DNA from: Terfezia claveryi
Taxonomy: Eukaryota > Ascomycota > Pezizomycetes > Pezizales > Pezizaceae
Direction of reading: 5' to 3'
Assembly: GCA_015179025.1 (NCBI GenBank)
Contig: WHUX01000250.1
Location: 1-64,000, forward strand
DNA: 64,000 bases
Below, piece after piece: positions 36,197 to 47,703 of this stretch (position 1 is its first letter; every line of letters begins with the position of its first letter). The position numbers and the translations under genes were made by a program. Under the pieces are notes generated by a model that worked only from the letters and a program-made list of their open reading frames with translations, was not told the DNA's origin and ran no database searches.

Positions 36197-38528
36197 GGAG
36201 ATGTTCGGAGGCGGAAGGGAGGAAGAAGGGCATTATATACACCAACGCCGTACTGCAGAGATACCCCCTAGCGGATATGCTTTGTTGAATACTGTCGGCC
36301 AAGAAAAGAATTGGAAATAGTGATCGTGATAGCACATGTCAAGAACGACTTCCTAATACGGCAGTCGCGGCAGTGTGAGGCCAAACTCGGGCGAAGTATC
36401 AGTTAGCATACGGAACCAGACTAAACATACGGGGCCGGAGTATACCACTCATATATGTAAGTAAAAGCCTCTCTTTAGATTTGGGGTATTATTTATTTCA
36501 CCGACAGAAGGCAACGCATATAGGTAGCGCGGTTATAGCAGAGCGGAGTCCGTCGGTTCCTTATCTAGAAACACGGATCTATGAACGTTACCACCATGGC
36601 ATGTTCAGTACGCACAATCACCATAGGTAGTACGGTATGGCACCTGCAATCCTGCTGTCATATCAGTATGTCTCGGATGAGAGATAAAAAGTGATGGAGG
36701 CCTGTGAAGCGCTTGAAGCTTGGGGTGCACGGATTTCAGGGTAAGGCACAAGATCTAATACGGGATGCACAGCCTACAAACCAAACTAACGCCTACAACT
36801 CACCATCCGGGTGATAAATTTAATGCTAATTATCTGTTAGCATTTATATAGATAAAGGCTCGAACCTAAATTATGATTATAGACATCATCTAGTTGCCAA
36901 GCTTTACAGTTACATCATTAGCGTAAATCCTACTATAGGAAGTATTTAGCGATCCAAGTATCTTGCTTCCCGTCTCGTGCTTACCCTCAACCTATGTTAG
37001 ATTATGCATCATTACTAGATAAATGAATTGCACTTGGAAACCTAAAAACAGTACCTGCAAGCGCTAGCCACATCAACAATACAACTAGTATGTACGTGCT
37101 GTGTTAGGAGGAAGAGTCATGACTATGAAGAAACACCTTTTTTGATTGTCTAGCATGTTGAGCAATAGTTATAGAACTGCAAAGTCGTATAGCATACAAT
37201 AATCCACAAAGCATCCATATGCATCAGTACTGAAGTTGTTTTGGGTTATGGAAATGGAATGGGCATGAGACATTGCATTTCTTCATTAAAATTGGTTTTG
37301 CAACTCAAAGATGGGATTCAGGATTATCAGGTTTCTGCTGGTAATGCCTGCAAGACCTATCGAGCATCACAAAGGTTATTTGCTCTTTTGTATTCAACAA
37401 TCCAAGTTATTCAGCTGAGCGTTCTCTAGTTTTATAGCTTTTTTTTTTTTTGTTATTAACTTAGTACTGGTATTCGAAGTATCTAGTCTATGACGGGGGA
37501 CCGCAAACCCCCCCCCCAATCTCTAGGAAGGTTATCTCAGCTGTAGTCTGGTTGGCTAGTCTCATCTCTTCCCTAACTAGCTCTTCCTACTGTAGGAACT
37601 AGTGCCCCGCTCCCCGGGATCCTTGAACAGCTGTCCTCTCTTGCCGTCCCCTACCCATGGGCGTGTGAGTAGATGGAACTGCCGTGTCCACTATAACATA
37701 CACATGCCGCGTCTTTTACCCTTCCCAATTTCATGCCTCCACCATCTCTGGTTCTCGCCCGTTATCATGTATACTTGCCCCTTCACCACTGCCCTGTCCC
37801 GCTATAGGTGCTTCACTTTCTAGTTCATTGGATATGCTTGCCTAATGCCGGCCGGTGTCACTAAGTCAGGCCGTAAATTCGCTTTCCTATACATGCAGTT
37901 AGTCTGGTTGGCACAACGACCTCTGAAAGAGGGTCTGGTAGAGAGGTTTTATTTTTTGTGTAGCGCTAGTTGCAAACCGGCGTCTTGGGTATGCCATACC
38001 ACCCACAGTTTGGCTTGCAGATTACAAATACAGTATCAGACCGGTCAGCTAACCTAGGTGGGTATAAGGGGGCTTGGTACGCAAAGGAAGGGAAGCAAGA
38101 ACAGTTAGTTTGGTTAAATGACGGTCAGTGCACGCAAGTTGTTAGCAGGTTAGCCTTGACAGGTTAGCTGACCGGTTGTACCGTCTGACCGGTTGTACCG
38201 TCCGATACTGTATGTAGCAGGTATGTACTTACATGTGAGTAGCGAATCGTAACCAGTCTGTTGTCTCTTGGAGGAGTTACTTGGCATTGTCACGTGTACA
38301 AGATCTCACGAACATCCGTAATACAAAAATAATAACCTGGGCACGAGGCTAGCAGGTACGGTACTCCTCTGTGGCAAATGCCTCGGCCTAGGCTATCGAA
38401 AGCCGAGTTGACAAGCCTGGCTGATATTTATGACCCGCATCACAGATTCCCCCTACGTTCTCTCCATCTTCAGGTTTTGCAGCCTCGTCTGATTTATTCA
38501 ATTCGCGTTTCATATTCTACCTATCAAA
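36197..38528. other. Intergenic with dispersed repeat ends
   Basis: No gene is supported in 2.3 kb. TAGTCTGGTTG-type ends lie at 36413 (minus), 37544 and 37900 (plus). The foldback at 38029-38212 is listed separately. Bases just before 38529 should hold the thiolase promoter. Confidence 0.5.
38029..38212. repeat. Foldback element with uneven arms
   Basis: TACAGTATC...ACCGGTCAGCTAACCT at 38029-38055 is answered by AGGTTAGCTGACCGGT...GATACTGTA at 38161-38212. The right arm is longer because it carries two extra copies of a 17-bp unit, CTGACCGGTTGTACCGT (38168-38184 and 38185-38201). The loop is about 105 bp and non-coding. Confidence 0.75.
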
Positions 38529-39891
38529 ATGGCCTCAGAACGTCTTCAAGGTGTACTCAGCCACCTCAAGCCCACCGGTGTCAAGGCTTTCACACAGAAG
38601 AACCCAGATGATGTTGTTGTTACTTGTGCCCTCAGAACGCCTCTCACCAAGGCCGGTAAAGGTGGGCTGAAGGATACTCCATTCGAGAACTTGCTCGTCT
38701 CTCTCATGAAAGCAAGTCCTGCCCCCACAGGCTCGGGAGTATTTCACTCTAACAAAGCGTCTAGAGCACCATTGAGAAGTCTAGAATCGACCCAAAGCTC
38801 GTCGAGGATATTGTCTGCGGAAACGTCAATGAAGCCGGAGCTGCATATAGGTGCCGAGCTGCTGCTTTGGCTGCAGGCTTCCCAAATACTACCGCTTGTG
38901 CTTCCGTCAACCGATTTTGCTCTTCCGGGCTGTTTGCTATTCAGACGGTCGCGGACCAGATTGTCAGCAACTCTATTGAGATTGGTCTTGCTCTAGGTAT
39001 TGAGATGATGAGTGCTCCTGGTCAGCGTGAGCCTTTGTCTTTCTCGGAGGAGGTTCTCGCTTGTCAAGAGGCTCAGGACTGCTTACAGCCAATGGGGCAG
39101 ACTTCCGGTGAGTTATAATTTGGTTCGAATAAAAGCCGAAGGGACATCGATGCTAACGATATTTCACAGAGAACATTGGCAAAGACTTCAACATCACCCG
39201 TGAGCTCCAGGACCGCTGGGCGGCACAATCCTACCAACGCGCCGAAGCCGCTCAGCAGGCTGGCTGGTTCAAGGACGAAATTTGCCCCGTCAAGACCAAA
39301 ATTAAGGATCCCAAGACTGGGCAGTGGCATGAAGTCACCGTCACCCAGGATGACGGAATTCGCACTGGAACCACTTTTGAATCTCTCCAGAAGATCCGCC
39401 CTGCTTTCCCCAAGTGGGGGGACAAATCCACTGGAGGAAACTCTTCTCAGGTCACTGATGGTGCTGCTGCCGTCCTCCTCATGAGGCGGTCCACTGCTGA
39501 GAGGCTCGGACAACCCATCCTTGCCAAGTTTGTTGGTGCTACGGTTACTGGCTGTGCTCCTAGAATCATGGGTATCGGCCCATCTGTGGCTATTCCTAAG
39601 CTGTTTGAAAAGTATGCAATCACAAGAGATGATGTGGATATCTTTGAGATAAATGAGGCATTTGCATCCATGATGGTTTACTGTATGAACAAGTTGGGAT
39701 TGGACCCCAAAAAGGTTAACCCCAGGGGAGGTGCTATCGCTATTGGACATCCTTTAGGTGCTACTGGAGCGAGACAGGTATCGACAATCTTGTCGGAGGC
39801 GAGGAGGCAGAAGGCGAAGGTGTTGGTGAGTTCTATGTGTATTGGTACTGGACAGGGTATGGCTGCTTTGTGGGTCAACGAGGTGTTGTAG
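38529..39891 (+). CDS. POT1: Peroxisomal 3-ketoacyl-CoA thiolase, three exons, 415 residues
   Basis: The enzyme cleaves 3-ketoacyl-CoA with CoA to acetyl-CoA and a shortened acyl-CoA, the last step of peroxisomal beta-oxidation. A textbook PTS2 import signal, RLQGVLSHL, lies at residues 5-13. Catalytic residues are visible: Cys113 in NRFCSSG, Glu338 in INEAFA, His369 in GHPLGATG and Cys399 in CIGTGQG. Exons are 38529-38711, 38765-39107 and 39170-39891, summing to 1248 bases, exact frame. The first intron (53 bp) uses a GC donor, GCAAGT, with a TAG acceptor; the second is an ordinary GT-AG intron with a CTAAC branch site. Reading through intron 1 shifts the frame and destroys the active site, so splicing there is required. 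Length matches the family (yeast Pot1 417). The PTS2 makes a mitochondrial or cytosolic thiolase unlikely. Confidence 0.97.
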
Positions 39892-40638
39892 GCCACGGGT
39901 GTGGTGAAGGCATTTTTTTATGAGTGTTTCTCTAGCTTATTATGTAATTTCTGATATCTTATGGTATGGGTTTTCTCCCTCTGTGGAGGGGTAGTGCAAC
40001 CAGACTAGGGTTTATCTATATTTTGGTAAATTTATAACTTTTGGACAGTCACAGGTGCTCTGGAGAAATAGGGATCAGCCCGGTACATATCCGTACATGC
40101 CTCGATCCCTCTGTTTAGATATTCCTGTGCTGCTTTGGTCAGAATATTGAGACTAGATGAAGATACATTCACCTGGTGGCCAGTGTATGCGTTGTGATGT
40201 CTTAGATTCAAAATACTCGGACGTGCTACTCGCACAAGCTTATAGTTACATTCAATTTAAAGTTGCAAGTAATGTACACTTGGCACCAACCAGACTAGCC
40301 CGGCAAGGTAGTACTGGATGCCTTTTTGGGAAGTACGGGTTCTTGTTTAAGTTCCGGGCGTAGATGCCTCTTGTCTGCGCTCTTATCCAGCCGAACACAC
40401 CACTTCTCATTACCAAAGCATTTCACTTTATACCTCAGCATATTTGCTCTAGCATATTCACTCTACAAACTGCGAAACGTAAACACTGTATTTCTTGTTG
40501 GCATTACATCCATTCAAGTATCTAGCTATACAAGCACAGTGTCCATCTTCTCTAGAAGAAGCAGAATCAAACCAAAAGCAGGGCAGGAGAAACGAAAGAG
40601 TCCATTTTATTTGATACAACATACACCACACAGCAAGC
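39892..40638. other. Intergenic
   Basis: Two repeat ends in the same orientation (CAACCAGACTA at 39997 and 40287) lie here, about 290 bp apart. No gene is seen. Confidence 0.5.
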
Positions 40639-41214
40639 ATGTCCGCTTCAACTCAGCAAAACTTGTTTACTCCGCCGCCCATGCCTACGATTCCACTTAT
40701 TCCTGGGCCTACTCCTACGAACGCTTTTACGCTACCAACTCTTCCCCCAACACCTTCTAAACCTTCAACCTCAGCTCGAGCATCGAAAGCACTTCTTACC
40801 TTTCCGGCGTTCACTGATGGAAACCCGTATTCTATTGTGGCGGAGGAGGAAGTCGTGGTGGAGGAGGCTAGGTGTAAGGCTAAAGCAAAAGCTAAAGCCG
40901 CATGGCTAAGGAAGCAAGAGAAGTTGAGGGAGGATTGGGTTATGGATGTATTTAGGAGGACGGGGAGGGTGCCGATGTGTCCATGGCCACGTGCGCGTGG
41001 GGAAGATGGAAAGGTTGGAGCGGGTGTGGTGGATGGAGAGGCGGTGGGGAAGGGTGTGAAGGAGGATGGGGAGAATGGGGAGGAAGAGGGGAGAGGGGAA
41101 CCTCTAGTCCTTGCCGTTCCGGAGGAGGGGGAAGAAAAAGAAAAAGAGGAGAAAGAGAAAGAGAAAGAGAAAGAGAAAGAGAAAGAGAAAGAGAAAGAGA
41201 AAGAGAAGGCTTAG
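40639..41214 (+). CDS. Hypothetical protein with Pro-rich N-terminus and (EK)n tail, 191 residues
   Basis: I do not recognise it. The N-terminus is Pro/Thr-rich (about residues 10-48), followed by a helical segment of alternating Lys/Ala (CKAKAKAKAAWLRKQEKLREDWV) that leads to FRRTGRVPMCPWPRARGED. A Gly/Glu-rich linker follows, and the end is about ten Glu-Lys pairs encoded by the GAGAAA microsatellite. The middle part has enough complexity to look like a real protein. The tail is probably a repeat expansion that happens to stay in frame. It could be a small nuclear or RNA-associated protein, but nothing proves that. Confidence 0.5.
   Translation: MSASTQQNLFTPPPMPTIPLIPGPTPTNAFTLPTLPPTPSKPSTSARASKALLTFPAFTDGNPYSIVAEEEVVVEEARCKAKAKAKAAWLRKQEKLREDWVMDVFRRTGRVPMCPWPRARGEDGKVGAGVVDGEAVGKGVKEDGENGEEEGRGEPLVLAVPEEGEEKEKEEKEKEKEKEKEKEKEKEKEKA
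41147..41208. repeat. (GAGAAA)n microsatellite
   Basis: About ten hexanucleotide units with small interruptions at the left edge, inside the 3' end of the preceding open frame. Confidence 0.9.
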
Positions 41215-44200
41215 GTGGCTATATATGAAGGTAGTGGTGAAGGTGATGCGACTGTCCAAGATTACGATTTCCTAGGTCACCATAAGGCTGCTGCAACGAA
41301 ATATGATTCTCGGCTGGATTGTGCGGGGATTGGGAGATTTAGGACAGGGGTGTTTGGCGAAGGGTGTAAAAGAGGAATGAACTATTCAAAGCAAAGTCTT
41401 GATCAGGTAGGAACCATGTTGTGAATACTAACTATTGGGAGATGCTAATTTGCATGTAAGGTCAGGACAGGGCCAGATACCATCTTACAAGCAAAGAAGA
41501 GGAGTGGGAGGGGCAGCGGGAGGGGGAAGGGTGTCGCGGTGAGGGATGGGAGGGGGGTTGTAAAGGGTATACAGGATGGGTTGGGAGGGCTTTGGAAGTT
41601 GGAGAGCTGGAAGCAATGTAGTGGGGAGGAGGGGGGAAGCTCAGAGGATAGTTTAGGTGAGGATGAGGACATATTACAATGGAAGGAAGTATTTGCGTGA
41701 ATACGAGTGTAGGAAGAGTGTAGTGGAGGGTGCAGTGGAGAGTGGAGTGGATGGTGAGGATGCTTATCTACTATGGTGTTTGGGAAATGGGCGAGGGATT
41801 AAAGATAGGATTGATGTCACTTTAAGGGAAGTGGCAGTTGAGGAAGAGAAATTTGGCGTTGTAAGATGGGGGACCTGACATTGCTGGCAAGAGACCTAAT
41901 ATTGTGGGAGTGAAGCAGGGCACTATGGGTGGGGAGCATAGTACTGTGGAGGACATTGAAATGAGGTATGCAACCAAGGCAGCAGAGGAGAGTGGTAACG
42001 TGGAACGTCTTAGAAGAAGGGTAAAGCTTATATTGTTCGACAGCTGAAATATCGCATGGAAGGAATAAGAGGCATAAGCTCGCCATCCTGGAAGAATCAC
42101 TAGTGAAGGAAGTAGGTCATGGCATGTGTGGTGGATGGATAACACAATTGCGAGCTATTGTGTGGGACCTAGCTTGTAGGTTAGAGTAACGTTCAATTTC
42201 GGAGAGGACAAAATTTCTAGCGAAGAAGCGACTACTGCATACAAAGAAGAAAACAAAATTGGGGAAGAAACTGTAATGGAGGGTGCTGTTAGTTGACCGA
42301 GGTGTGTATGAGATGAAAGTGGAGTGTGTGAATGATGACATTCAGATGGAAATACACGCTCTGCAGGCAAAAACCTCTCTAGGAGGAATTAGCTGTTTAT
42401 GGATCTAGCTAGCTCTTGCTCTGGCTCTTACTGCTGACATACGGTATTTCATTGGATTTTATTTGGCATTGATGCTTTCCGTTCTATTATCTAGTGTCAT
42501 ACCTAAATGGGCATGAGAAATGAATGAACCATGGGCCTGTTTTTTTTTTGCTATCCACGAAAACTGAATTACGCTTGGATCATGAGACTGGCGATCTGCA
42601 AGAATCGGCTAGTTAGGTTTCAGGGTAATAATAACATGCTGTATCTGCAAACTCTATATAGAGATCAAGGTTGCTTAATGTTAATCAGGGCGGAAAGAAA
42701 TAGTCTCCAAGCCTCCAGATAAAACTAGTGTTCGAGATCCTATAATATTCTGGCCCGTCTCCTTACTAGCCGAGATTCCGACTTGAAGAAGTTTGTATGT
42801 ACTGCTATAGAGTGGGTTAGGAAATACCAACTAGCTGACATCTACGACCATAGACCGAAGAAAACGAGATATCCCGTCTGTTCTTCCCTATCTATACTTC
42901 AAAATAGGTGAAAGAAAACTTGTGGAAGCCTATTAAATGATAGAAGTAATAGGATCAACTAGCTTACATTTAGATCTAATTAAAAAATCAAGTCAGAACC
43001 CCTCAATGTAATTCCAATCGGCCCATTTTTGTGTTCAAGTCAGTTGAAGCGATCAATGTGATGTATGTACTCTGATAGAACTATTCAGGGTATTCAAACT
43101 GGATTCCTGCGCTTTTATAAAACCCGTATCACACTGGTGTGGAGAATATATAACTCTTTTTTATTTCCAAAATAACGTCATGCATGTATGATGAATTCCT
43201 GGCAAATATTCCCTTGGAGTTTCATGAGATAACCCTTGTGCCATATAGAAGGGAACTACTGCCCAAGAAACGAAATGGAGAGGTGAATGGGTTTCACACA
43301 CTGGAACCATATGGCAGCATTCAGCTTGGTACTAGCTCCGTTCCGCCATAGGTTTTAGAATACTATATCAGGCCGCGTCAGTGAGCCTTGCTGGGGGTGG
43401 TGGTTTAGGGACAAATGAAAGAAGGAATGCATCAACTCCAAGTGGGTGGAACGGTTTATAGTGTGGGAAAAGGTAAGAGACCAGTAGTGGAAATGAAGGG
43501 AGATTCTGAGAGCGAGAGGAAGAGGAGAGTTTATAACCCAGTTTTTAATAAGGACTTCGATCAGTATGAGAGTTGGGTATGTACTACTACTCTGACCACG
43601 TGTGGAGCTTCGCCCTTCCTTGATGACATTATTTATTCTGGGAGCTAGCTATTGGATCTCTTAAACTACTTAAGTATATGAGAATCTGGGCGATTGCTTT
43701 AGGCTGCTATAACTCTTGAGGAAAAAGGGATAGCATATGATAGCAACAATATTAGGTTCTACAAGCCCGCTAACGGGTAGACGAGAGTGTGTTTTGACCC
43801 TTGTGACTCATCAGCTTGCGCTGAGCTCCTATGGTTATAACTAGGTGGACAAATTCCGCATTTCTTTCAGCTCAATGGTCGCCTGCTGCATACCTGTATC
43901 GAAGCCCGCCTCTAATGAGTAATGACAGTAAGCTAAGCTCAACTGATGTTATGGAATTCTGTACTGCGTATATAGAAAGGAAACTTTATAATCATACCGC
44001 TTAGTTTCCGACCCATTTGTTTTGCAATATGCAAGAAAACAGTGGCCACAAGTGTGTCAAACAAATGGGGCTATCACAGGAATCTTCTAACATACTTTTT
44101 TTTTTTTCTATGTATCATTTTTTTCCCAGGAACTTCGCTAGCGTATAATAAATATCAAGGGCACGTGAGCAAATTAACAACCAAAAAAAAAAAGAAGGTT

Positions 44201-44674
44201 CTATAGGCGTCAAGAAGTCTATAGCTTCAGGAAGTTCTACAGATCAAGTTAACTGAAGATTGGAGAAAGATTTATCCCTTTACTCTAAATCACAAAGGAA
44301 TACAGTAAAACAAATAATCTCCTAGGTTCTGGAATATATGACACTCTAAAATTTGAGGTTGGAATGGAGTTTATATAGCTGCCTTCGCAAGCTCGCTCTT
44401 TCCAAAAGTTCCTTCCACGATTGATTCCATAATACCAGTACCTGCCTATTGATTTATCATAAAAAAACAATTCTACAGCAGCCTCCTTCAATCTCCACAG
44501 TTCCTACCCTCTTATGAAATCACAAGGTGATTCCAAGATCTAGATTCTTCACGAAGTTGCAATTGTTCATTCCACGCCGCTTGCCTGAACCCAACTGACG
44601 CAACATTAATTTTCCTCCTCAAAATATCACGACGATTTACAAGAATTCTAAAAAAGCATATCTTGTTCCTAAAT
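41215..44674. other. 3.4-kb region without a supported gene
   Basis: From 41450 to 42370 the plus strand is purine-rich and yields several overlapping open frames of 70-110 codons on the minus strand. They lack motifs and look compositional. An open frame at 43415-43648 (77 codons) is of moderate complexity but has no recognised domain. T-rich and A-rich tracts occur at 42541, 44096 and 44182. Confidence 0.45.
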
Positions 44675-45595
44675 ATGCCCAGCAAATTTTCTTTTCCGGG
44701 AATGTTGTCAGTTCCGGCCGAGCTCGATCAAAATTTGAGCGTGCCAAAGGCGAAAGCAAAAGCCTTATTTCAGGGTAAGTCAACCCCCCACCGGCACCTT
44801 TTTTTTTTTTTTTCATATTTCAACGAAATCACTATAACCACGTCATGAAATTTTTTCGAATGCCAAACTTACTTTTCTTTTTGCCTTTGCATAAATTTAG
44901 GCAGTGATAGAATTGCCCAATTTTGCAACAGATTACGGGCCCAATCCCCGCAGTGGAAGCCATCGATCCAGGGCATGTGGGATAGACGCTGTGACGAAAA
45001 ATATCTGGATTGGAATAACGAACGCTTCAACAAAGGCTTCATCGACTTCCGGGAACTTGCCCAATCACATCTCGAATTTGAATCTCTCTCCCCCACGCCA
45101 GTGGACCAAATTCCATTGAGACTTATGGCCGAATTCTGTCTTTCGCAGGACATATGGCTAGATGAGGACCTAATTACGGAAGAATTGGCATATGAATTGG
45201 ATATAAATTACCCCTTCAAGAAGATTTTCGAAACTAGCCAGGCTATACTTTCAGTTATACCAGCTGGGACGCAAAATGATGAAGGTGATTGTTTGTGGAA
45301 CTTCTACATTAGATTGTCCCCTGAAGATGCGTTTGTCGAAGCCATGGACACGGATCAAGCGGACGACAGCGAAGACGACGAGGATATGGATTGTGATATG
45401 ACATCTAATTCCCAAGACGAAGGGTTTACTACCGGCTGTGTATGCAAAAGACATTTGAGAACCAAAGTGGTGCTTATACGCAGGAATGTCAAGACACAGG
45501 AGGTAACACAAGAGTATCTGACTCAAGAGCAGTACTTGGGTATAATTAGGCGGATGATGGTTTTGGAAATCCAAGACCTTAAAGCCCTTGTTTAA
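44675..45595 (+). CDS. Hypothetical protein, two exons, 264 residues
   Basis: I do not recognise the family. Exon 1 (44675-44774) begins MPSKFSFPGML. A 126-bp intron with a GTAAGT donor and a T-rich region before TTTAG joins it to exon 2 (44901-45595); the total of 795 bases is an exact frame. The protein has a globular-looking middle (RIAQFCNRLRAQSPQW, WNNERFNKGFIDFRELAQ, LMAEFCLSQDIWLDEDL), a strongly acidic stretch (DDSEDDEDMDCDM), and a C-terminal segment with a Cys pair (CVCKRH) and a helical end. There is no signal peptide or membrane helix. Normal codon complexity over 260 residues and a clean splice make it a likely real, lineage-restricted gene. Confidence 0.65.
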
Positions 45596-46064
45596 TCCAT
45601 AACTTCTTGTTTGGGAAGGGGGGCTTGCTCCAACGATGGGCTTTTTTTTTTTTTTTATCTTGGGGTACATCTGGAGTTAACTTGGTTAGATTTTATTTTT
45701 TGGTAATTTTTTGTTTGTTCTATGGAGATGCACTGTATGTAACAAGCATGTATGATCAAACGCCATGAGCATATTCCTTTCAAGCATTCTATTCATTGAT
45801 CATGGAGACTTTCTATAGGTTACCTCTCCCTTTGTGTATCCAGGATCATAAACTTTGAAATATAAATCTTCTTCCTCGCCCTCATGGCGTTTTTACACCA
45901 AAATCAGTGGAATGTCAAAAAAAAACACCAACAACGTTATAAATTCTGCTGATATCAGGTAGGTAGGTAGGTATATACAGACTGGAAGCCCTAGACTATT
46001 GGTTGTAATATACATGGGAACAAACTATTCACATAACCAGACTTATATTCACATCAGTCTGACT
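45596..46064. other. Intergenic
   Basis: Poly-T tract at 45643-45657 and a (GGTA)n-like run at 45959-45972; no gene. Confidence 0.5.
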
Positions 46065-46178
46065 ATATATGTTCTGGGCCGCTCGTGGGCATCGGCCGCC
46101 CGTGGGCAGCACAGCCGCCCGCGGGCAGCATACCCACTGTGCCGGCCGCGGGCAATTAATATAATTCCTCAATTTGGT
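46065..46178 (+). repeat. Left terminal inverted repeat of the GC-rich element
   Basis: Contains three or four short palindromic GC blocks (GCCCGCGGGC type). It is somewhat longer than the right arm because it has one extra block. Confidence 0.8.
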
Positions 46179-47210
46179 AAATCTCAATCGAACAAAACAT
46201 TCTGCGACACTCAAAAAACACCCTAAGAAGTTATTTTGACTGCCCTATCCACATCATATACCCTTCCTGTTGATAAGTGGGGGACGGCAGACATTGAACA
46301 AGGGAAAATTCCGGGAAAATTACCTCAAGCCCTCCAGATGGTGAAGTACATGCTGGCGACGTTAACAACTCATTACTGCATCTCTGATGATGAAGGAATA
46401 GGGAAGAGGATACTGAGTTTACTGCTGCCCTAAAAATCCGCAACCCTATCCAATGGGTATTTGGAAATTAGTTTCTTATCCGCGGGGGTTCTTATTGACA
46501 AGGCCTTATTGCCGGAGCTATATCGACCATCTTATGCTGAATATCGATACGCTATGTGGAATTCAGTGAAATTTGGAGCAATCATAATTATAATACTTTT
46601 GTTGCAAGATTGATTTTTATACTAGAAAAATCCAGGCTATTCCTCACTTATAAAATCCAGGTCAGGTGCAAAGCGGTACTTTCTTCTTAATAACAGGTAC
46701 TGTTTTATATGCAGATTGCTAAGCTACTCCAAGTTCTTGATTTTAAACCAAAACGAAGCAGGTTCTACCTAGAATTATACAACAGGTAGATGGTATTTTA
46801 CAGCGTTGTGGGAGATCAAATGGCACAATGCTACAACAAACCTCATACTTTTGCAGTTTGATATTGCTAAACCTGATAACCTTTACCCAACTACTGACCT
46901 TATGGGCTTAGAGTTTGATATTTTAGATACTCTAACTGCTCGGTAAACCACAGTTCACCAGGCATCTATAACTACTGGTGTTGCGAAAACTTCTACTCTA
47001 ATTGTTGTCGCGGATACTTTAAGAATAATCTGAAATGCTTAATTTATTAACATATGAAAGTATCAACAGATCATGACTATATTGCTCTAGCTGAACCAAA
47101 TTGGAATATTAGAGGGGGGTCTAATCGACTGGGAAATCAATGAATCTTTTGCAGTCGCTGGGAAATTATCAATTCTTTTTTTTTCTAGTAAATCGGTACT
47201 TTATCAATAC

Positions 47211-47307
47211 ACCAAATTGAGTAATTATTTAAATTGCCCACGGCCGGCACAGTGGGTATGCCGCCCGCGGGAGGCATATGCTGCCCGCGAGCGGCCCAGA
47301 ACATATA
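47211..47307 (-). repeat. Right terminal inverted repeat of the GC-rich element
   Basis: Reverse complement of the left arm with scattered substitutions and one block fewer. Confidence 0.8.
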
Positions 47308-47703
47308 CACATACCCCAGCCGAAGTGATTCCAGCGATTCCAATATATAGAACCAAACGGAATCAGACCCTTACATTGGAAATACTTTTAAAGCTCAAGC
47401 CAGACCACTCGAATATCATATATGGGACCCTGGTCTCGGGACTACACTTGACTGGAGATATTGCGATTGTGTGATTCAGGTCAAAGCCGCCACCACTTGC
47501 CACCCAATACCCACGTTACAAAGTCTTGTTGTATTAATCTAACCATGTGGAAAGTAGTCTTGCTCTATATAAAATGCTTCGCTTCAAACTTTAAAAATGT
47601 AAAGTAGATTACATATATGGGGTCTAATCATTACAAAATACAGAAGCTATATATAGAAAATTACTGGCCTCACTCTATGTTGTCTATTTTTGGCCCCATC
47701 GCT

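Larger units (their letters stand above)
46065..47307. mobile_element. Decayed DNA transposon with GC-rich terminal inverted repeats of about 100 bp
   Basis: The left end (about 46065-46178) and right end (about 47211-47307) are inverted copies: TATGTTCTGGGCCGCTCG, then blocks of CCGCCCGCGGGCAGCAT type, then ACCCACTGTGCCGGCCG, then GGGCAATT and CTCAATTTGGT. The GC-rich arms contrast with an AT-rich interior of about 1 kb. The interior has short coding-like fragments (for example WGTADIEQGKIPGKLPQALQMVKYM at 46275-46350) interrupted by stops. No transposase motif is identifiable. The exact outer limit and any target duplication are unclear because both flanks are TA-rich. Confidence 0.8.

Noticed and set aside
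40639..41214. The (EK)n tail as a functional charged domain
   Set aside because: It is encoded by a GAGAAA microsatellite that also reads through another frame as (ER)n; repeat expansion is the simpler explanation.
41445..42370. Cluster of Ser/Leu/Pro-rich minus-strand frames
   Set aside because: They arise from a purine-rich plus strand; low complexity and mutually overlapping.
43415..43648. Plus-strand frame of 77 codons with a basic, acidic-mixed composition
   Set aside because: Could be a small gene but nothing confirms it; no splice partner or homologue recognised.
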